Shown: piece by piece, positions 11,514 through 25,014 of the stretch
Numbering within the stretch: position 1 is the first letter of the stretch
Layout of the letters: every line of letters starts with the position of its first letter
DNA from: Procambarus clarkii
Lineage: Eukaryota; Arthropoda; Malacostraca; Decapoda; Cambaridae
Length of the DNA: 64,000 bases
Direction: 5' to 3'
Assembly: GCF_040958095.1 (NCBI RefSeq)
Contig: NC_091193.1
Span: forward strand, 26,153,554-26,217,553
Translations under genes and position numbers: made by a program
The notes under the pieces: generated by a model
The model's database searches: none
What the model saw: only the letters and a program-made list of their open reading frames with translations
Told to the model about the DNA's origin: nothing

Positions 11514-12836
11514 GGGGGCCGGTGGCTGAGTGGACAGCTCGCTGGATACGTAATCCAGTGGTACGGGATTCGATTCCCGGCGCCGGCGAGAAACAATGGG
11601 CAAAGTTTCTTTCAACCTGATGCTCCTGTTACCTAGCAGTAAATAGGTACCTGGGAGTTAGACAGCTGTTACGAGCTGCTTCCTGGGGGGGGGGGTGGAA
11701 AAAATTAGTTAGTGTTACGGCGACTATGGGCCAGTAACCGGGTTCTCAGTCGTAATCTGTTATAACCTCTTTTATAGTGTCCGACCCCAAGTTGGTAAAA
11801 TGCTTTCAAGAACTGTAGTAGTGCGGTGAGTAAATAAAGGGGGGGGGGGTGAACAACACACGATTCCCTTCACTAATATATTTACCTTTACCATTAAATA
11901 TATATATAAACAGATTATTACTACACTTATGTACAATAGTGTCACTTACATGCAGGACAAATGTGTTAGCAGTGTTCACCACCTCCAGTGACTACGACGT
12001 CCAGCGAGTACCCTGTCCACTCGTACTGGCAAACACTGGCGAGTTCGCCTTTCTTCATGGGCCAGACCTCCCACACAGTATCACGATGCGCCTACACCCC
12101 CACCTCCACTCTCCAGCTGCTCACTGGCAGAGGGCTTCAGCAACACGCTGACAGTAGTCCCAAACAACCATATACAGGGGTAGCTAATCCCTGGCAGAAA
12201 CCTCTAACAGCCTGCTAGCCGCACTTCACACTAGGCGCATCACTCTATCCCTTAATAGCCAATGCCGAAGTACGCCGATCTTCAACACCGTATACTAGCA
12301 GCTAACGCACTGCTTCAATCGACAGCAGCTTACTTAGTCTTCTTTCAGGACCAAGCTAAGGGTTCGTGGACTGCCCAAGGTAAACTGCCTTCCTCACCCC
12401 AATTGCCTCCACACGTCACTTCTGTGGACATAAAAACGTCATTAATGAGATGGATAGGACACTGTGAAAACCACGAGGAAACACTCATTCACCGGGGAGC
12501 TGACATTATGCTCGTGTCACAACCTAGATGGCGCTGATGGTGACTCGACACCCACCAGAGGTCATCCACCTCGATTTCTCTTTCTAACTAGGGGAGGAAA
12601 CTGGAGCCATTTGCCGATACCATGCCACCACCCACAGATGGCGTTGTCTACGTAGCTCTCAATATTAGGGAAATTGGAGTGCAGACCCGTAGATGGCACT
12701 GGTTTTCCACTCCACACTCCGACGATGGTGTCGATACCGTAACAGTCAGTAGTTAGTAATAGTTGATTGATTGACAGTTGAGAGACGGGCCGAAAGAGCA
12801 GTGCTCAACTCAGGCAAACACAACTCTGTGAATACT
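11514..12836 (+). mobile_element. SINE1, tRNA-derived, with LINE-type 3' tail, split by a solo LTR
   Basis: The head (11518-11590) folds like a tRNA: acceptor strands GCCGGTG and CGCCGGC pair along all seven positions, the A box reads TGGCTGAGTGG, the B box GGATTCGATTCCC, and CTGGA/TCCAG form an anticodon stem. A core with CCTAGCAGTAAATAGGTACC follows, then a G-run. After the LTR insertion the element resumes at 12745 with TAGTTAGTAATAG and the LINE-family tail TTGATTGACAGTTGAGAG ... CACAACTCTGTGAATAC. It begins at the 3' tail of LINE C, and SINE2 begins just after its own tail. Confidence 0.85.
11714..12744. mobile_element. Solo LTR (1031 bp) inside SINE1
   Basis: Ends are TGTTACGG and CCGTAACA, an exact 8-bp inverted pair opening with TG and closing with CA. 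The flanks are GTTAG (11709-11713) and GTCAG (12745-12749), a 5-bp target duplication with one difference. Removing the block restores SINE continuity (GAAAAAATTAGTTAG to TAGTTAGTAATAG). Orientation is unclear because TATA-like and polyadenylation-like motifs occur on both strands. No coding region is present. The family looks LTR-retrotransposon-like; a DNA transposon with short inverted ends is the less likely alternative. Confidence 0.7.
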
Positions 12837-13040
12837 CGCACAAAGGGTGAAAGGAGCCTCGCGGCTAAGTGGATAACGCTCGGGGGTCGAAGGCCTAATG
12901 GTCCGGGTTCGATTCCCGGCAGAGGCTTAAAACAATGGGCAAAGTTTCTGTCACCCTGATGCGCCAGTTCACCTAGCAGTAAATATGTACCTGGGAGGTA
13001 GACAGCTGCTACGGGCTGCTTACTGTGTGTGTGTGCGTGT

Positions 13041-15800
<2,760 letters not shown>

Positions 15801-15862
15801 CAAGAGGCGGACCGAAAGAGCCAGAGCTCAATCCCCGCAAGCACAACTAGGTGAATACACAC

Positions 15863-16328
15863 ACTCAACGGTTCACCCTATTAAATTTTTCTTCAAGAAC
15901 ATTTTTTCAACGGTCAATAAGACAGAGTTCTTAAAGACATAATCAATAGATACCAAACCCATGCCAGCATTTACCAGATGCTACACCTAACCACATACTT
16001 TAAGCGTCACCCCACAACCAACTTCCTCATGAACTCTCCTAACCCTAAAAGAAACGCCTTCAAAGAGACAAATGTCGCCTATGCATTACCTGCGTACTTG
16101 AGGACTGTCAGCCCCTCAACGATCTCAATATATAGGCAAGACAACACTGCATCTTGCAAGGTGCTTGACAAAAACAAACAAAGCTGTGTCCACAAAATCA
16201 GATCATTATCACAGGTTTCCTCACCAACAACCCCGAAATAATTGACACGTACGATTGGAAATAGGCGAAGCACTACTTGTCAAATACTCATCCAAGTATC
16301 GTTAGGAAGTGTACACTTGTTTACATCC
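15863..16328 (+). other. Unassigned, possible remnant of another retroelement
   Basis: An 87-codon frame (15978-16241) contains NPKRNAFKETNVAYAL and, further on, SPSTISIYRQDNTASC. The K-TNV-Y arrangement recalls the approach to the GIY-YIG nuclease of Penelope-like elements, but the catalytic residues cannot be lined up with confidence. It could equally be chance. Confidence 0.2.
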
Positions 16329-16706
16329 TGGGGTCTAGGTGACCAGGCCAGGGAACCCAGCTGAGACCTCACCTACTGCCCCAGACAACACTGGGGTCTA
16401 GGTGACCAGGCCAGGGAACCCAGCTGAGACCTCACCTACTGCCCCAGACAACACTGGGGTCTAGGCGACCAGGCCAGGGAACCCAGCTGAGACCTCACCT
16501 ACTGCCCCAGACAACACTGGGGTCTAGGCGACCAGGCCAGGGAACCCAGCTGAGACCTCACCTACTGCCCCAGACAACACTGGGGTCTAGGCGACCAGGC
16601 CAGGGAACCCAGCTGAGACCTCACCTACTGCCCCAGACAACACTGGGGTCTAGGTGACCAGGCCAGGGAACCCAGCTGAGACCTCACCTACTGCCCCAGA
16701 CAACAC
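16329..16706 (+). repeat. Minisatellite, 63-bp unit, 6 copies
   Basis: Copies start at 16329, 16392, 16455, 16518, 16581 and 16644. The unit opens TGGGGTCTAGGTGACCAGGC and ends CCCCAGACAACAC. Copies are nearly identical, the main variant being GGTGACC versus GGCGACC, which points to recent expansion or homogenisation. Confidence 0.97.
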
Positions 16707-16838
16707 CCACTGGGTAACACAACAATTTTTATATATTCTGCAGCGTCACCTAATTGTGTCAACGTCCTCTCTGCCGCCCAAGATGTTGACAGTTCCAGCG
16801 AAAAGCGTCACTTAGCGACACGACTATAACATTATAAC

Positions 16839-19800
16839 GGTGGGGGTGATGGGTCTCCACACCCAGGACGGTGGGGTGACGGGTCTCTACACCCTGGACG
16901 GTGGGGGTGACGGGTCTCTACACCCAGGACGGTGGGGTGACGGGTCTCTACACCCTGGACGGTGGGGTGACGGGTCTCTACACCCTGGACGGTGGGGTGA
17001 CGGGTCTCTACACCCAGGACGGTGGGGTGACGGGTCGCAACACCCTGGACGGTGGGGTGACGGGTCGCAACACCCTGGACAGTGGGGTGACGGGTTTCCA
17101 CACCCTGGACGGTGGGGTGACGGGTCTCTACACCCTGGACGGTGGGGTGACGGGTCTCTACACCCTGGACAGTGGGGTGACTGGTTTCCACACCCTGGAC
17201 GGTGGGGTGACGGGTCTCTACACCCAGGACGGTGGGGTGACGGGTCTCTACACCCAGGACCCTACACCGTCCTAGGTGTAGGGTCTCTACACCCAGGACG
17301 GTGGGGTGACGGGTCTCTACACCCAGGACCCTACACCGTCCTGGGTGTAGGGTCTCTACACCCAGGACGGTGGGGTGACGGGTCTCTACACCCAGGACGG
17401 TGGGGTGACGGGTCTCTACACCCAGGACGGTGGGGTGACGGGTCGCAACACCCTGGACGGTGGGGTGACGGGTCTCTACACCCTGGACAGTGGGGTGACG
17501 GGTTTCCACACCCTGGACGGTGGGGTGACGGGTCTCTACACCCAGGACGGTGGGGTGACGGGTTTCCACACCCTGGACGGTGGGGTGACGGGTCTCTACA
17601 CCCTGGACAGTGGGGTGACGGATTTCCACACCCTGGACGGTGGGGTGACGGGTCTCTACACCCTGGACGGTGGGGTGACGGGTTTCCACACCCTGGACAG
17701 TGGGGTGACGGGTTTCCACACCCTGGACGGTGGGGTGACGGGTCTCTACACCCTGGACAGTGGGGTGACGGGTCTCTACACCCTGGACGGTGGGGTGACG
17801 GGTCTCTACACCCTGGACAGTGGGGTGACGGGTCTCTACACCCTGGACGGTGGGGTGACGGGTTTCCACACCCTGGACGGTGGGGTGACGGGTTTCTACA
17901 TCCCAGGACGGTGGGGTGACGGGTTTCCACACCCTGGACCGTGGGGTGACGGGTCTCTACACCCTGGACCGTGGGGTGACGGGTTTCCACACCCTGGACG
18001 GTGGGGTGACGGGTTTCCACACCCTGGACCGTGGGGTGATGGGTCTCTACACCTGGACAGTGGGGTGACGGGTCTCTACACCCTGGACGGTGGGGTGACG
18101 GGTTTCCACACCCTGGACGGTGGGGTGACGGGTCTCTACACCCAGGACGGTGGGGTGACGGGTCTCTACACCCAGGACGGTGGGGTGACGGGTCGCAACA
18201 CCCTGGACGGTGGGGTGACGGGTCTCTACACCCTGGACAGTGGGGTGACGGGTTTCCACACCCTGGACGGTGGGGTGACGGGTCTCTACACCCAGGACGG
18301 TGGGGTGACGGGTTTCCACACCCTGGACGGTGGGGTGACGGGTCTCTACACCCTGGACAGTGGGGTGACGGATTTCCACACCCTGGACGGTGGGGTGACG
18401 GGTCTCTACACCCTGGACGGTGGGGTGACGGGTTTCCACACCCTGGACAGTGGGGTGACGGGTTTCCACACCCTGGACGGTGGGGTGACGGGTCTCTACA
18501 CCCAGGACGGTGGGGTGACGGGTTTCCACACCCTGGACGGTGGGGTGACGGGTCTCTACACCCTGGACAGTGGGGTGACGGGTCTCTACACCCTGGACGG
18601 TGGGGTGACGGGTCTCTACACCCTGGACAGTGGGGTGACGGGTCTCTACACCCTGGACGGTGGGGTGACGGGTTTCCACACCCTGGACGGTGGGGTGACG
18701 GGTTTCTACATCCCAGGACGGTGGGGTGACGGGTTTCCACACCCTGGACCGTGGGGTGACGGGTCTCTACACCCTGGACCGTGGGGTGACGGGTTTCCAC
18801 ACCCTGGACGGTGGGGTGACGGGTTTCCACACCCTGGACCGTGGGGTGACGGGTCTCTACACCCTGGACAGTGGGGTGACGGGTCTCTACACCCTGGACG
18901 GTGGGGTGACGGGTTTCCACACCCTGGACGGTGGGGTGACGGGTCTCTACACCCAGGACGGTGGGGTGACGGGTCTCTACACCCAGGACGGTGGGGGTGA
19001 CGGGTCTCTACACCCTGGACGGTGGGGTGACGGGTCTCTACACCCTGGACGGTGGGGTGACGGGTCTCTACACCCTGGACGGTGGGGTGACGGGTCTCTA
19101 CACCCTGGACAGTGGGGTGACGGGTCTCTACACCCCATGACGGTGGGGTCACGGGTCTCCACACCCTGGACGGTGGGGTGACGGGTCTCTACACCCTGGA
19201 CGGTGGGGTGACGGGTCTCTACACCCTGGACAGTGGGGTGACGGGTCTCTACACCCCATGACGGTGGGGTCACGGGTCTCCACACCCTGGACGGTGGGGT
19301 GACGGGTCTCTACACCCTGGACGGTGGGGTGACTGGTCTCTACACCCTGGACGGTGGGGTGACGGGTCTCTACACCCTGGACTGTGGGGTGACGGGTCTC
19401 CACACCCTGGACGGTGGGGTGACGGGTCTCCACACCCTGGACGGTGGGGTGACGGGTCTCCACACCCTGGACGGTAGGGTGACGGGTCTCCACACCCTGG
19501 ACGGTGGGGTGACGGGTTTCCACACCCTGGACGGTGGGGTGACGGGTCTCTACACCCTGGACAGTGGGGTGACGGATTTCCACACCCTGGACGGTGGGGT
19601 GACGGGTCTCTACACCCTGGTCAGTGGGGTGACGGGTTTCCACACCCTGGACGGTGGGGTGACGGGTCTCTACACCCTGGACAGTGGGGTGACGGGTTTC
19701 CACACCCTGGACGGTGGGGTGACGGGTCTCTACACCCTGGACAGTGGGGTGACGGGTCTCTACACCCTGGACGGTGGGGTGACGGGTCTCTACACCCTGG

Positions 19801-20655
19801 ACAGTGGGGTGACGGGTCTCTACACCCTGGACGGTGGGGTGACGGGTCTCTACACCCTGGACAGTGGGGTGACGGGTCTCTACACCCTGGACAGTGGGGT
19901 GACGGGTTTCCACACCCTGGACGGTGGGGTGACGGGTTTCTACATCCTAGGACGGTGGGGTGACGGGTTTCCACACCCTGGACCGTGGGGTGACGGGTCT
20001 CTACACCCTGGACAGTGGGGTGACGGGTCTCTACACCCTGGACGGTGGGGTGACGGGTTTCCACACCCTGGACGGTGGGGTGACGGGTTTCTACATCCCA
20101 GGACGGTGGGGTGACGGGTCTCTACACCCTGGACGGTGGGAGTGACGGATTTCCACACCCAGGACGGTGGGGTGACGGGTCTCCACACCCTGGACGGTGG
20201 GGGTGACGGGTCTCTACACCCAGGACGGTGGGGTGACGGGTCTCTACACCCTGGACGGTGGGGGTGACGGGTCTCTACGCCCAGGACGGTGGGGTGACGG
20301 GTCTCCACACCCAGGACGGTGGGGGTGACGGGTCTCTACACCCTGGACGGTGGGGGTGACGGGTCTCTACACCCTGGACGGTGGGGGTGACGGGTCTCTA
20401 CACCCAGGACGGTGGGGTCACGGGTCTCCACACCCTGGACGGTGGGGTGACGGGTCTCTACACCCAAGACGGTGGGGTGACGGGTCTCCACACCCAGGAC
20501 GGTGGGGTCACGGGTCTCCACACCCTGGACGGTGGGGTGACGGGTCTCCACACCCTGGACGGTGGGGTGACGGGTCTCCACACCCTGGACGGTGGGGTCA
20601 CGGGTCTCCACACCCTGGACGGTGGGGTGACGGGTCTCCACACCTAGGACGGTGG
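16839..20655 (+). repeat. Minisatellite, 30-bp unit, about 127 copies, with higher-order structure
   Basis: The unit is GGTGGGGTGACGGGTCTCTA plus CACCCTGGAC (30 bp). Variants include TTTCCA or CGCAACA for CTCTA, CAGGA for CTGGA, CAGTGG for CGGTGG, and two inserted CCTACACCGTCCTGGGTGTA blocks near 17260 and 17330. Because 30 is a multiple of three and the unit lacks stops, frames of 100-541 codons exist on both strands, encoding decapeptide repeats such as GVTGLYTLDG. Nothing indicates they are genes. A block near 17430-17900 recurs at about 18190-18710, and in part near 19530-20100. Confidence 0.98.
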
Positions 20656-20935
20656 GGGTGTTGGTGTAAACATTACGCAACAAGCCATTCTTGCAAAGAG
20701 CAATAACCATCCCGGCGCCGTGAGAAGCTCTATACAGCGGTGTGTTGTGGGTTCCCCCACAGCTTGGGAAGCCCCTCTTGAACTTGTTGGTGATTGTTTC
20801 AGTGGCTAAAACTGGCACTACTCCCATTATAATAGTCGTCCCCATTACTATCACTATTATTACCATCACTACCACCACGACTGTTATCACAATCACCATC
20901 TCTGAGTGGTGATTGTGATTGTGACCCAAACCATA

Positions 20936-21060
20936 AATGCCAAAACTCTGGTAAATTTTAAAATTCAACTAGAAAAGATCATCAGGGCAAGTGGGCAGAC
21001 CTTTGACAAATCGCCGGCTTCCTGTGCACGTCGAGGCCACTAGTGTTATTGGCTCTCCAC
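20936..21060 (+). mobile_element. LINE 3' end fragment (same type as LINE I)
   Basis: The stretch AATTCAACTAGAAAAGATCA through CGCCGGCTTCCTGTGCACGT and CGAGGCCACTAG matches, with divergence, the 3' end of LINE I at about 49690-49790 (CCGCCGGATTCCTGTCCCCG, TCGAGGCCACTAG). Only the terminal part remains. Confidence 0.6.
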
Positions 21061-21105
21061 TTGTGTTATTGGTAATTTCAGAAAAATTCAGAATCATCAA
21101 CATGT

Positions 21106-21197
21106 GTCAGACCAATCCTGGTTTATGCAGTTACAGCGAGGAGTCCATACTTATTGAAACACGAGATAAAGTTAAAAAAGATTCAGAGGTATGCCAC
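21106..21197 (+). mobile_element. Short LINE ORF2 fragment (LINE A family)
   Basis: The bases from GTCAGACCAATCCTGGTTTA to CAGAGGTATGCCACC match the thumb segment coding VRPILEYAAPAWSPYLVK through QRYAT in LINEs A, E and F. It runs straight into the ACC/ACT array: family copies have GCCACCAGGCT here, and this copy goes on as GCCACCACTACTACC. Confidence 0.75.
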
Positions 21198-22010
21198 CAC
21201 TACTACCATCACCACCACTACTACCATCACCACCACTACTACCATCACCACCACTACTACCATCACCACCACTACTACCATCACCACCACTACTACCATC
21301 ACCACCACTACTACCATCACCACTACTACTACTATCACCACCACTACTACCATCACCACCACTACTACCATCACCACCACTACTACCATCACCACCACTA
21401 CTACCATCACCACCACTACTACCATCATTACCACCACTACTACCATCACCACCACTACTACCATCATTACCACCACTACTACCATCACCACCACTACTAC
21501 CATCACCACCACTACTACCATCACCACCACTACCATCACCACTACTACTACTATCACCACCACTACTACCATCACCACCACTACTACCATCACCACCACT
21601 ACTACCATCACCACCACTACTACCATCACCACCACTACTACCATCACCACCACTACTACCATCATTACCACCACTACTACCATCACCACCACTACTACCA
21701 TCATTACCACCACTACTACCATCACCACCACTACTACCATCATTACCACCACTACTACCATCACCACCACTACTACCATCACCACCACTACTACCATCAC
21801 CACCACTACTACCATCACCACTACTACTACCATCACCACCACTACTACCATCACCACCACTACTACCATCACCACTACTACTACCATCACCACTACTACT
21901 ACCATCACCACCACTACTACCATCACCACCACTACTACCATCACCACTACTACTACCATCACCACTACTACTACCATCACCACCACTACTACTATCACTA
22001 CTACCAACAC
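21186..22010 (+). repeat. (ACC/ACT) array, 18-bp unit, about 46 copies
   Basis: The unit is ATCACCACCACTACTACC, with variants such as CATTACC and CACTACTACT. It is open in all frames and encodes low-complexity runs (Thr, His/Tyr, Pro/Leu, or Val/Ser/Gly on the minus strand). No start, signal or domain is associated with them. Confidence 0.98.
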
Positions 22011-22045
22011 TTACTACGATCATCTTAATATGAACATCATTACCC

Positions 22046-22262
22046 TCATGCACTCAATAATTCTAAGGGCAATAGACATGGCAGAATATTTGGAATGGAT
22101 GTTGTACTATCATGAGGAGACAGGTGGAATTATTGGGGTGGGGTCCCTCGATTGTTTCAAGCGTGGGTTGGACATGTTTATGAGTGGGATTGGGTGGTTA
22201 TAGATAGGAGCTGCCTCGTATGGGCCAATAGGCCTTCTGCGGTTACCTTTGTTCTTATGTTG
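22046..22262 (+). mobile_element. Possible retroelement 3' end
   Basis: Reads GSLDCFKRGLDMFMSGIGWL-stop, then CTCGTATGGGCCAATAGGCC and TTTGTTCTTATG. This has the look of a LINE C-terminus and UTR ending in short TTCTTATG-type repeats. The family is not identified. Confidence 0.35.
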
Positions 22263-22642
22263 CTATACTAACATGGGGACTCAGGTGGAATTGTTACACG
22301 AACATGGGGACACAAGTGGAATGGTTGCTATACTAACAAACCGCCCTGAAGCCATCAACACTGCCACTCTTCTGGTCAAAAAAGGTGTCCAGCAGCTGGA
22401 TTCCCTCATAAATACTGTCAAGCAGTATCCTTCCCTGAGATAGCAACCACACAGTAAAGACTGGCGATATAAATGCGCACTTAGCACACGGTATATGTGT
22501 TGAGATACAGTTCACTCAATAAGATACCATACCATTCATTCACGCCCAAATATACCATTCACTCCCAAACATCTGCCACATACGGGTTACTCACGACTGT
22601 GCCACCTCTTGTGGTGGCTTAATCTTCATCTATCAGTCAGTC
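22263..22642. other. Unassigned stretch
   Basis: Contains a short imperfect duplication near 22270-22320 (ACATGGGGAC ... GTGGAAT twice). No gene or element recognised. Confidence 0.3.
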
Positions 22643-23060
22643 ACCTTCTAACATACTTACCGGGCACAGGAAACACGTTGATCACCTTGTAACGTACTTA
22701 CCGGGCACAGGAGAAACGTTGATCACCTTGTAACGTACTTACCGGGCACAGGAAACACGTTGATCACCTTGTAACGTACTTACCGGGCACAGAAAACACG
22801 TTGATCACCTTGTAACGTACTTACCGGGCACAGGAGAAACGTTGATCACCTTGTAACGTACTTACCGGGCACAGGAAACACGTTGATCACCTTGTAACAT
22901 ACTTACCGGGCACAGGAGAAACGTTAACCACCATGTAACATACTTACCGGCACAGGAAACACGTTGATCACTTTGTAACATACTTACCGGACACAGGAAA
23001 CACGTTGATCACTTTGTAACATACCAGGCACATTAGACACGTTAACCACCATGTAACATA
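22643..23060 (-). repeat. Minisatellite, 41-bp unit, about 10 copies, each with a splice-donor-like site
   Basis: The plus-strand unit is CCTTGTAACGTACTTACCGG followed by GCACAGGAAACACGTTGATCA. On the minus strand every intact copy contains CCCGGTAAGTACG, which matches the 5' splice-site consensus (G|GTAAGT). Copies at the right end are more diverged. The array may have grown from an exon-intron boundary, but no other host-gene evidence is visible. Confidence 0.92.
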
Positions 23061-23308
23061 CTTCATCAATCTACTAGCACTTAGTGAATCACCAAGTGGA
23101 AGGCGACGACGGAGCACCGGCAACCATACATCATCATTACTAATCTAGTTGTGTGAGCGGAAAGGAAGACTGGTATGTACCACTCTCTGGTCAATTAATC
23201 AGCTGTACAGTGCGAGGTAAAATATTATCAAATTCTTGTTCAGGATATCATATATATTTAAAATCTCATCGTGCCTCATTTAGGTAAAGGTAACGCCTAA
23301 GGGAACTC

Positions 23309-23412
23309 GTGACACACGCACGCATGCACGCACACGTACGCATGCCAACGTACGTATGCACACACGCATGCCAACGTACGTATGCACACACGCACACGCA
23401 AAAACGCACACA
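23309..23412 (+). repeat. Alternating purine-pyrimidine CA/CG/TA tract
   Basis: Built of CACACGCA, CGTACG and TATGCACACACG blocks, including the 18-base segment ATGCCAACGTACGTATGC twice. Such alternation favours left-handed DNA in principle. Confidence 0.8.
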
Positions 23413-23575
23413 CAAACGTTCAGTCAGGGAAGAAAGGATTAACACCTTTTGTGGAAAGAGCCAAGCCCTTACTATACCCCACCTCCTCTCTTACTCCCCA
23501 TCTGACCTGACCTGACCTGGTCACCACCACCCCCCCCCCCACCCCCCAGTCCCCCGCATCCCCCTTACACATACT

Positions 23576-23986
<411 letters not shown>

Positions 23987-24040
23987 CGCTCTGCCCTTCT
24001 GACGAATCCTATCACGGCACAACTAGGAACAGGGTCAAGC

Positions 24041-24877
24041 ATGACAGCCAGAAGCAATAGGGGGAACAGGGAAAAGTTCAGGCGACGAAATAAAGGAAAT
24101 GTTCGCCCAGTTTCTGGAGGACATCAAGAGTGAGATGCAGGAAATAAAGAATGAAATAAGCAATCTAAAAAGAGAGCTGACAGCAGCAAAGGAGGAGATT
24201 AGAGCCCTCAAAGAGAACAGTATCGATGCTGAGACTCAGATAACCACCAAGGGAGAAGGTGGGAATAGTACTTTGGAAGAGAATGCCACATTAAAAGCAA
24301 CATTTGCAGAAATGATAAAAAAAAAACTGAAGTAATGTCTGCAATGATGGAGGTAGCCATGAAAGCAGCCACCTCACAGGAAGCGGCACGCTCCACTAGC
24401 CAGCTGCTGGAAAGGAAAAGAGCAGTGGTAGCTGTAGGTATTAAAGAGCAGGAAGGCTCTAATAGGAAAGAGTGGAATGATAAGGACAAAGCGGCAGTGA
24501 ATGAAATACTGCAGGCACTAGACATGGAAGGGGCTGAGCATAGCATTGACAAGGTTTTCAGGTTAGGCTGGTACAAAAAAGACCGAGACCGTGTGTTAAA
24601 GATAGTGTTTGCAAACGAGAACACAAAGGACACGATTCTAACAAAGAAAAGGCACCTGCAACATGTGGGAGAATTAAAAAAAGTATTCCTCCAGAGGGAC
24701 ATGACGAGGGAGGAGAGTGCCATGGAGGCAGAAGCAAGGAAGAAGCGCAGGGCGAGAGGGGAAAACCAGGAAACCACAGCTCCCAACACATCACCCCCAG
24801 AGGCGAGGGGGGAACCCACAACCAGCTACCCAGTAACACCAGCGAGGAGGGCAACCCCACCACCCTCCTCTGCATAG
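24041..24877 (+). pseudogene. LINE E ORF1 (coiled coil plus RRM-like nucleic-acid-binding protein), broken
   Basis: The likely start is the ATG at 24041 (MTARSNRGN); a shift near 24065 moves reading into the frame DEIKEMFAQFLEDIKSEM. A heptad-rich segment (KNEISNLKRELTAAKEEIRA) predicts a coiled coil. A shift in the A-run near 24320 leads to the second half (24335-24877): an RRM-like stretch with RAVVAVGIKEQEG and DRVLKIVFANENTKDTIL, then a basic region (EARKKRRARG) and a Pro/Thr-rich tail. Known ORF1 proteins of CR1-type LINEs coat the element RNA and act as chaperones; that role is inferred from layout. LINE G preserves part of the same ORF1. Confidence 0.8.
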
Positions 24878-25014
24878 AAAACCCCCCTTTCCTTCCTGTC
24901 CTCCCGCCCCGTTCACCCCATACCATCCCTGTCCTTCCCCCTTCACTTGACCCCCCACCCCTCATCCCAGTATCCTCTGCAACCCTGGTATCCACCTCAC
25001 AAATCCTCACACCC

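Noticed and set aside
11518-12928. Genuine tRNA genes
   Set aside because: The heads have A and B boxes and, for SINE1, a paired acceptor stem, but position 33 of the anticodon loop is A, not U, and each is followed by a fixed SINE core and tail.
16832-20968. Long open frames on both strands (up to 541 codons) with decapeptide repeats
   Set aside because: They are the translation of a 30-bp stop-free unit in every frame, with no start context, signal, domain or codon bias. The frames exist on both strands at once.
16329-23060. CRISPR-like arrays
   Set aside because: The repeats are directly tandem without unique spacers, in a eukaryotic setting, and there are no cas genes.
24099-24877. Host gene encoding a coiled-coil/RRM protein
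   Set aside because: It lies immediately 5' of LINE ORF2 in the expected ORF1 position, and a second copy of the same protein occurs in LINE G, so it is LINE ORF1.
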